A DNA stretch of 64,000 nt. Source: Spirochaetes bacterium GWE1_32_154 (GTDB taxonomy: Bacteria > Spirochaetota > GWE2-31-10). The DNA lies in the NCBI GenBank assembly GCA_001829315.1, contig MIAY01000034.1, positions 28,845-92,844 of the forward strand, in the 5' to 3' direction. Shown piece after piece: positions 58,872-64,000 of this stretch. Both the position numbers and the translations under genes were made by a program. A model generated the notes under the pieces. The model ran no database searches. It had not been told where the DNA came from and worked only from the letters and a program-made list of their open reading frames with translations. Within the stretch, counting starts at the first letter, position 1, and each line of letters opens with the position of its first letter.

Positions 58872-60152
58872 ATGATGAAAGATACACTCTGTATTATATT
58901 AGGTGGCGGTCAGGGATCGCGGTTGTTTCCATTAACAAAAGACAGGTCAAAACCGGCTGTTCCGATTGGCGGTAAATACAGACTCATTGATATTCCGGTT
59001 AGTAATTGTTTAAATTCCTATATAAACAGGATTTATATACTTACTCAATTTAACTCGGCATCGCTTAATAAACATGTTAATCATACCTATAGATTTGATA
59101 GTTTTCATCGTGGTTTTGTTGATATTCTTGCGGCGGAACAGTCAATGGATAATACTGACTGGTATCAGGGTACTGCTGATGCTGTAAGGAAAAATTTAAA
59201 ACATATTCTAGCGTACCCTGATATAAAACATGTACTTATTTTATCTGGTGATCAGATTTATACAATGGATTTTCGTGAGCTTTATGAATATCATATCAGA
59301 ACCAGTGCAGAAGTGACTGTTTCATTAGTTCCGGTGAATAGAGAGGATGCTTCGTCATTCGGGTTGGTCAAGTTTGGTGACAATACTGAGAAAATTGAAA
59401 AATTTATTGAAAAACCTAAAAAAACAGGGGTTCTTGACAGCCTTAATTTTGAAACATTAATAAGAGAAAAATTTCCTAATATTGAACCGGGTAAAAATTA
59501 CTTGGCTTCAATGGGTATATATTTTTTTAATATTGAAACGCTTATTGATTTACTGGATTCCGATTGTTCTGATTTCGGTAAAGAAGTTATTCCACAGGCA
59601 ATTGATTCTAAAAGAGTAATGGGGTATTTATTTAATGGATACTGGGAAGATGTTGGAAGTATAAAAACATTCTGGAAAGCAAATCTTGATTTTACAAGGG
59701 TTATTCCTAATTTTAGTTTTTACAAATCTTTGATTTATACCAATTCAAGACATTTACCGGCTTCACGGATTTTTAATTCTCAAATTGATGAAACTATTAT
59801 TTGTGATGGAAGTGTTGTAAAATCATCAAAACTAACACGAACCGTTGTTGGTATACGAAGTATTGTTAATGAAGGTTGTGAAATAACCGACTCAATATTA
59901 ATGGGGTCAGATTTTTTTGAATCGGAGAGTGATAAGGAATATAATTTTGATAATCAAATCCCTGATGTCGGTATTGGTCAGAACTGTATTATTCATAACG
60001 CGATCATTGATAAAAATGCAAAAATAGGAAATAATTGTAAAATTGTTAATATTCAACACCATGAAACTCTTGATTGTGGTCATTATTATATTCGTGAAGG
60101 TATTATAATTATTCCTAAAAATGCTGTTATACCTGATAATACGATTATATAG
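58872..60152 (+). CDS. glgC: Glucose-1-phosphate adenylyltransferase
   Basis: LCIILGGGQGSRLFPLTKDRSKPAVPIGGKYRLIDIPVSNCLNS; WYQGTADAVRKNL; C-terminal hexapeptide helix. Confidence 0.96.
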   Translation: MMKDTLCIILGGGQGSRLFPLTKDRSKPAVPIGGKYRLIDIPVSNCLNSYINRIYILTQFNSASLNKHVNHTYRFDSFHRGFVDILAAEQSMDNTDWYQGTADAVRKNLKHILAYPDIKHVLILSGDQIYTMDFRELYEYHIRTSAEVTVSLVPVNREDASSFGLVKFGDNTEKIEKFIEKPKKTGVLDSLNFETLIREKFPNIEPGKNYLASMGIYFFNIETLIDLLDSDCSDFGKEVIPQAIDSKRVMGYLFNGYWEDVGSIKTFWKANLDFTRVIPNFSFYKSLIYTNSRHLPASRIFNSQIDETIICDGSVVKSSKLTRTVVGIRSIVNEGCEITDSILMGSDFFESESDKEYNFDNQIPDVGIGQNCIIHNAIIDKNAKIGNNCKIVNIQHHETLDCGHYYIREGIIIIPKNAVIPDNTII

Positions 60153-60201
60153 AGCTTCTTGCAAAAATTCTCTTATTATTTCGAAGTTTTGCAAGAGGCT
60201 C
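60152..60201 (+). repeat. Dispersed palindromic element, copy G, short (50 bp) form
   Basis: GAGCTTCTTGCAAAAATTCTCTTATTATTTCGAAGTTTTGCAAGAGGCTC; flanks TATA/TATT. Confidence 0.85.
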
Positions 60202-60341
60202 TATTGATATGAGCTATAGAAAAAAAATAAAATCCCATGAAAAAATATTTAATTGAATCGATTCTTTTAACGATAATAAAAATGTAGATACCTTAGTATT
60301 ATATACGAAACGTTAAGTATGAAAAAATAATGGAGTAGATT

Positions 60342-61295
60342 ATGGCTGTGCGAGGAAGAAGAAAACCAAAGAAAAATTATCAGAGATCAGGATTTCTCGT
60401 TATGTTTATTATATTGGTCATACTGGGGTCATTTGTTTATTTTTATCGGGATAGATTCATGGTTTTATTTGATACCGGCATAAGTTCAGGTAAAGATGTA
60501 ATTGCAAAAAAAATACCAAAGAAAGAATCTAAGAATAATAAGGCATTTGAATTAATCGATATGATTGAAGGGATTACCGGGAAAAGTTCTAAATCTGAGA
60601 AAAACAAACAAACTGTTTCAAATAATAAAGTGAATTCTTTGAATAAAGTTGAAAATAAACCTGTTGATAAAGTAATTGCAAAAGAAGTTACTCGAATTCA
60701 ATCAAAGCCTGCTCCGGTAATTAAAAAGAGTGAACCTGAGAAAAAAGTTATTGCAATAAAGAAAAATATAGAAGTGAAAAAAACTGTTATAAAACCTGTT
60801 GTAAAAGAATTACCAAAACAACAGGAGAAAAAAATTGAAAAAATAACACGAAAAACAGTCGAAGAGCCACCGTTAAAAAAGATGAAAATCTATTTAAGTA
60901 AATTTGATGAAAATTCCGGTTTATCTCTTATCTCAACTTATCGGGTACTTAATTTAGGTGATGCTCCACTTACTTCAACTATTTCGGCTTTATTAAAAGG
61001 CCCGACAAGTGAAGAGCAAAATAATGATATTATAACTAATGTGCCGGGTAATACTTTTTTACGATCAATTTATGTGAAAGAGGGGGTTGCTTATATAGAT
61101 TTGTCAGAGAACTTTGAGAATAATCCTTATGGAAGAGAATCAACTGTTTTACAGTTAAAACAAATTGTCTATACTGCCACAGAATTTTCAAGTGTTAAAG
61201 CTGTTCAGTTTCTTATTAATGGTAAGATTAAAGCATATATTGGTGGAGATGGTGTAATAATCAGCAAACCATTAAAAAGAAATGATTTTTCTTGA
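60342..61295 (+). CDS. GerMN-domain membrane protein
   Basis: N-terminal TM, K-rich linker, then PLTSTISALLKGPTSEEQNNDIITNVPGNTFLRSIYVKEGVAYIDLSENF...LKQIVYTATEFSSVKAVQFLINGK. Confidence 0.88.
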   Translation: MAVRGRRKPKKNYQRSGFLVMFIILVILGSFVYFYRDRFMVLFDTGISSGKDVIAKKIPKKESKNNKAFELIDMIEGITGKSSKSEKNKQTVSNNKVNSLNKVENKPVDKVIAKEVTRIQSKPAPVIKKSEPEKKVIAIKKNIEVKKTVIKPVVKELPKQQEKKIEKITRKTVEEPPLKKMKIYLSKFDENSGLSLISTYRVLNLGDAPLTSTISALLKGPTSEEQNNDIITNVPGNTFLRSIYVKEGVAYIDLSENFENNPYGRESTVLQLKQIVYTATEFSSVKAVQFLINGKIKAYIGGDGVIISKPLKRNDFS

Positions 61296-61333
61296 CACCT
61301 GCTATGAAATTTGATATAAGACCACGTATTCAA

Positions 61334-61407
61334 GGCGATGTAGCTCAGCTGGTTAGAGCACTCGGCTCATATCCGAGGGGTCATTGGTTCAAATCCGATC
61401 ATCGCTA
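61334..61407 (+). tRNA. tRNA-Met (CAT), elongator-like
   Basis: Cloverleaf GGCGATG-TA-GCTC...GAGC-A-CTCGG-CTCATAT-CCGAG-GGGTC-ATTGG-TTCAAAT-CCGAT-CATCGCT-A; CCA not encoded; G1-U72 end pair. Confidence 0.92.
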
Positions 61408-61410
61408 GAT

Positions 61411-61440
61411 AGCTCCCAGTTTATATGGGAGCTTTTTTTA
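61411..61440 (+). terminator. Rho-independent terminator after tRNA
   Basis: AGCTCCCA-GTTTATA-TGGGAGCT-TTTTTT. Confidence 0.92.
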
Positions 61441-61498
61441 TTGATAGCACGCTTATTATACCATAATTTGAAATAATTTCATAATCAAGGACGGGTAC

Positions 61499-62551
61499 AT
61501 GAAATTTAAAATATATAATGATGAGTATGCAAATTCTATTCAAAATTACCTGGAAAATCATCCTCAATATACAGTCTGGCATTCAAAATCATGGTTTAAT
61601 AATCGTTTAACATCGAAGAAGATTACAAAAATAATTGCTTTTAGTATAGAAGATACAAATACTGTTATTGCAGCCGGTGTTGTTCAGGTAGTGAATAAAT
61701 CAAGGTTTTTCAAGTATGGATATGTTCAGGCCGGTTTTTTATATGATTTCATTGATGATAGTGTTATGAATGAGATATTGAATGGGTTGAAAAAATGTGC
61801 AGATTCAGAAAAACTGATGTATATAGACATTGATTCAACCGGAAAATATTCAGATGATTATACAAATATTTTAAAAAACATTAATGAGTATTCACTCATT
61901 AATATAAAACCAATTATTCCTCAATTTACTACGATGATTAATATTAAGCAAACAGAAGACGAAATACTGGAACAAATGAAACCTAAAGGCCGTTATAATA
62001 TTAAAATTGCTTTGAAAAAAGGTGTGACGATTAGAGCTTCAAAATCAGAAAGTGATATTCGAGCGTTTTATACCATGCTTCTTGAAACAACGTTGCGGGA
62101 TGGTTTTAAACCCAATGATTTTGAGTATTATAAGAGTTTTGTAGAAACAATCAACGGATGTGTTTTACTCATTGCTGAACATGAAGGTGAAATAATTGCC
62201 GGTGGTATTTTTACGTATACCGGTAAACAGGCTTTGTATTATTACGGTGCATCATCAAATAATAAGAGAAATTGTATGGCTCCATATCTTGTTCAGTGGG
62301 AAGCAATTCGGGAAGGAATTAAAAATAGTTGTGAATATTATGATTTTATGGGAATTCAGGATCCTGATAAAACTGATGATCCTTTAGCCGGAGTTACTGA
62401 TTTTAAATTAAAATTTGGTGGTAGTATTGTAAAATTTAATAATTCGATTAGAATTGTTACCAATGAAATGAAATATATAGTATTTCGTAATTTGTTTGGT
62501 ATAAAAAATAATATTTCAAATTTATACAGTTTTTTTCATAAAATCCGATAG
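61499..62551 (+). CDS. FemAB/FemX-like peptidoglycan bridge aminoacyltransferase
   Basis: EDEILEQMKPKGRYNIKIALKKGVTIRASKSESDIRAFYTMLLETTLRDGF...AGGIFTYTGKQALYYYGASSN...YYDFMGIQD...DFKLKFGGSIVKF. Confidence 0.92.
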   Translation: MKFKIYNDEYANSIQNYLENHPQYTVWHSKSWFNNRLTSKKITKIIAFSIEDTNTVIAAGVVQVVNKSRFFKYGYVQAGFLYDFIDDSVMNEILNGLKKCADSEKLMYIDIDSTGKYSDDYTNILKNINEYSLINIKPIIPQFTTMINIKQTEDEILEQMKPKGRYNIKIALKKGVTIRASKSESDIRAFYTMLLETTLRDGFKPNDFEYYKSFVETINGCVLLIAEHEGEIIAGGIFTYTGKQALYYYGASSNNKRNCMAPYLVQWEAIREGIKNSCEYYDFMGIQDPDKTDDPLAGVTDFKLKFGGSIVKFNNSIRIVTNEMKYIVFRNLFGIKNNISNLYSFFHKIR

Positions 62552-62575
62552 TTTAGTTATAGGACTGTAATAAAT

Positions 62576-64000
62576 ATGTCAAATTTTTCAAAAGCGATAG
62601 CGAGCTTTTTAATATTAATTATCATCTCCATATCTCTCTATTTTGTTATATATCAGGGAAATTTTGATATTAAAGCTATTAAATTTATTAATAGCAACCT
62701 TGAAATGCGATATACAAATGAATTAAATACAGTTTCATCCACCTTAGCAGATTTCCTTTCAAAGAAAACACTTCGTATTAATGAATATCTGGCTGGTTTT
62801 GATTACAATAAATATTTTAACCGGGTTCAGATTCGTCAGGTAAGTGTTGAAAATGAAAACAGATTATCTGAAAGAATTTTTCAGGATGATCCGCATTTAA
62901 AAAAAGTTAAATTTATCACTAATTCAGGTGAAGTTTTATATTCAACTGATAAAAGTGAAATTATTTCTATTAAACAGGGCAATAATATACTTTTTTCTTC
63001 AAGTGACGGTATCGAAAAAAATAAAGAGATTTTTAATTTTTCAACTGAAAAAGAAACGTTTATTCGAGTTGATAATGATGTTGTTTTAAAACGCAATGTT
63101 GTATTTAATGAAAAAAATTCAGGCGTTATACTGTTTTATTATAATAAAGGTTTTGTTAATGACTGTTTCAGAAATATTGACACTTTTTCATTTTATGATT
63201 CCACATTTATTGATGGTTCTATTGTAATCCTTAATAAACCTTCAATAATTCCTGATACAGAATTAAATAGTGCTATCTTTAATGAGAACAATGAGATTTC
63301 ATTTTTAATTAAAGACATTGAAAAAAATAGTGAAATCGAACAGAAATTCAGAGTTTTAAAATCGTCAGTGAATGGTTTTGATTTATCCGTTATTTCATTA
63401 CATGATATTGCATTATTTAATCTTGATAAAAAGAAATCGATGATTCTGATGTATCTTCTTGTATTTAGTGTATATTTATTAATTTTAATGGTGTTATTAT
63501 CTGGTAAGAGTGAAATTATTAAAGCACGGGAACGGTTGTCATTATTTACTGCCACATTACTCGAAGAATTTATTAATGCAAAAACAAAAGAAGATATTGA
63601 AGCTATTAGAAACAGTTTAGGCGATAAGAAAAAAACTATTTTAAAAGGTTTGTATATTAATTTCAAAAAATTAAAACCAAATGATAAAAAAAACATTGAA
63701 GATGAGCTTGATAGTGTATTATTAAAGATAGAAGATAGTTTTAAAAAGCGAATTAAACCTGAATATGATGGCGATAATATTGTAAGAATTGAAAAATTAT
63801 TCGAACGATTTATTGAAACTATTGCTGAAAAAGGTATTAATATTACCGGTGAAGTTCGTCAGGCCACAGGACATAAAAAATCAGTAAAAGAAGAACTAGA
63901 TGAAGTTGAAGATGCTGAAGACCTTGAAGATGCTGAAGACCTTGAAGATGCTGAAGACCTTGAAGATGCTGAAGACCTTGAAGATGCTGAAGACCTTGAA
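62576..64000 (+). CDS. Hypothetical two-TM protein with C-terminal acidic DAEDLE tandem repeats, 3' truncated by window edge
   Basis: Open frame from ATG 62576 to the window end (475 codons): MSNFSKAIASFLILIIISISLYFVIYQ...MYLLVFSVYLLILMVLLSG...EELDEVEDAEDLEDAEDLE.... Missed by the ORF track because there is no stop. Confidence 0.8.
   Translation, partial: MSNFSKAIASFLILIIISISLYFVIYQGNFDIKAIKFINSNLEMRYTNELNTVSSTLADFLSKKTLRINEYLAGFDYNKYFNRVQIRQVSVENENRLSERIFQDDPHLKKVKFITNSGEVLYSTDKSEIISIKQGNNILFSSSDGIEKNKEIFNFSTEKETFIRVDNDVVLKRNVVFNEKNSGVILFYYNKGFVNDCFRNIDTFSFYDSTFIDGSIVILNKPSIIPDTELNSAIFNENNEISFLIKDIEKNSEIEQKFRVLKSSVNGFDLSVISLHDIALFNLDKKKSMILMYLLVFSVYLLILMVLLSGKSEIIKARERLSLFTATLLEEFINAKTKEDIEAIRNSLGDKKKTILKGLYINFKKLKPNDKKNIEDELDSVLLKIEDSFKKRIKPEYDGDNIVRIEKLFERFIETIAEKGINITGEVRQATGHKKSVKEELDEVEDAEDLEDAEDLEDAEDLEDAEDLEDAEDLE
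63911..64000 (+). repeat. Five perfect tandem copies of an 18-bp unit (gatgctgaagaccttgaa)
   Basis: Direct reading; in frame, encodes (DAEDLE)5; runs off the window edge. Confidence 0.95.

Noticed and set aside
63911-64000. Possible CRISPR array
   Set aside because: Units are contiguous 18-mers with no spacers and are in-frame coding. No CRISPR array or cas gene was seen in the window.

Overview
AT-rich 64 kb bacterial window. Lipoprotein content, a DUF4954 protein and the chemotaxis genes suggest a spirochaete-like organism, but that is inference only. Main blocks: (1) 3' part of a sigma-54 activator; (2) a 'graveyard' at 0.83-2.04 kb with decayed restriction-modification, antitoxin and acetyltransferase remnants around an intact RelE/Phd-type toxin-antitoxin pair; (3) a chemosensory/signalling island at 2.4-16.4 kb (two MCPs, CheW, CheR, CheA, CheY, two-component proteins, a diguanylate cyclase, a STAS protein); (4) mntP and a lipoprotein; (5) an overlapping biotin operon bioA-F-G-C-D-B with a BirA-type operator over a good sigma-70 promoter; (6) an ECF sigma / FecR-beta-propeller / CsgG-like operon and beta-helix lipoproteins; (7) a secreted alpha-glucan cluster (GDE-type GH, SBP, GH31, GH13, tandem CBM21-like lipoprotein) with a LacI-type operator; (8) Sua5, a DUF4954 hexapeptide protein, a second diguanylate cyclase; (9) a FAS-II operon fabF-fabG plus two MaoC/hotdog dehydratases (HadAB-like) with a palindromic operator; (10) Fn3 lipoprotein, 7TM-LuxR protein, a lytic transglycosylase/L,D-transpeptidase fusion lipoprotein, DUF2293, DUF4097-like, glgC, GerMN, tRNA-Met(CAT), FemAB, and a membrane protein ending in a perfect 18-bp tandem repeat. 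The most notable unexplained signal is a dispersed palindromic element (8 copies, short ~50 bp and long ~120-200 bp forms). It has GAGCCTC/GAGGCTC termini and 4-bp target duplications at half the copies, and it inserts repeatedly exactly at stop codons.
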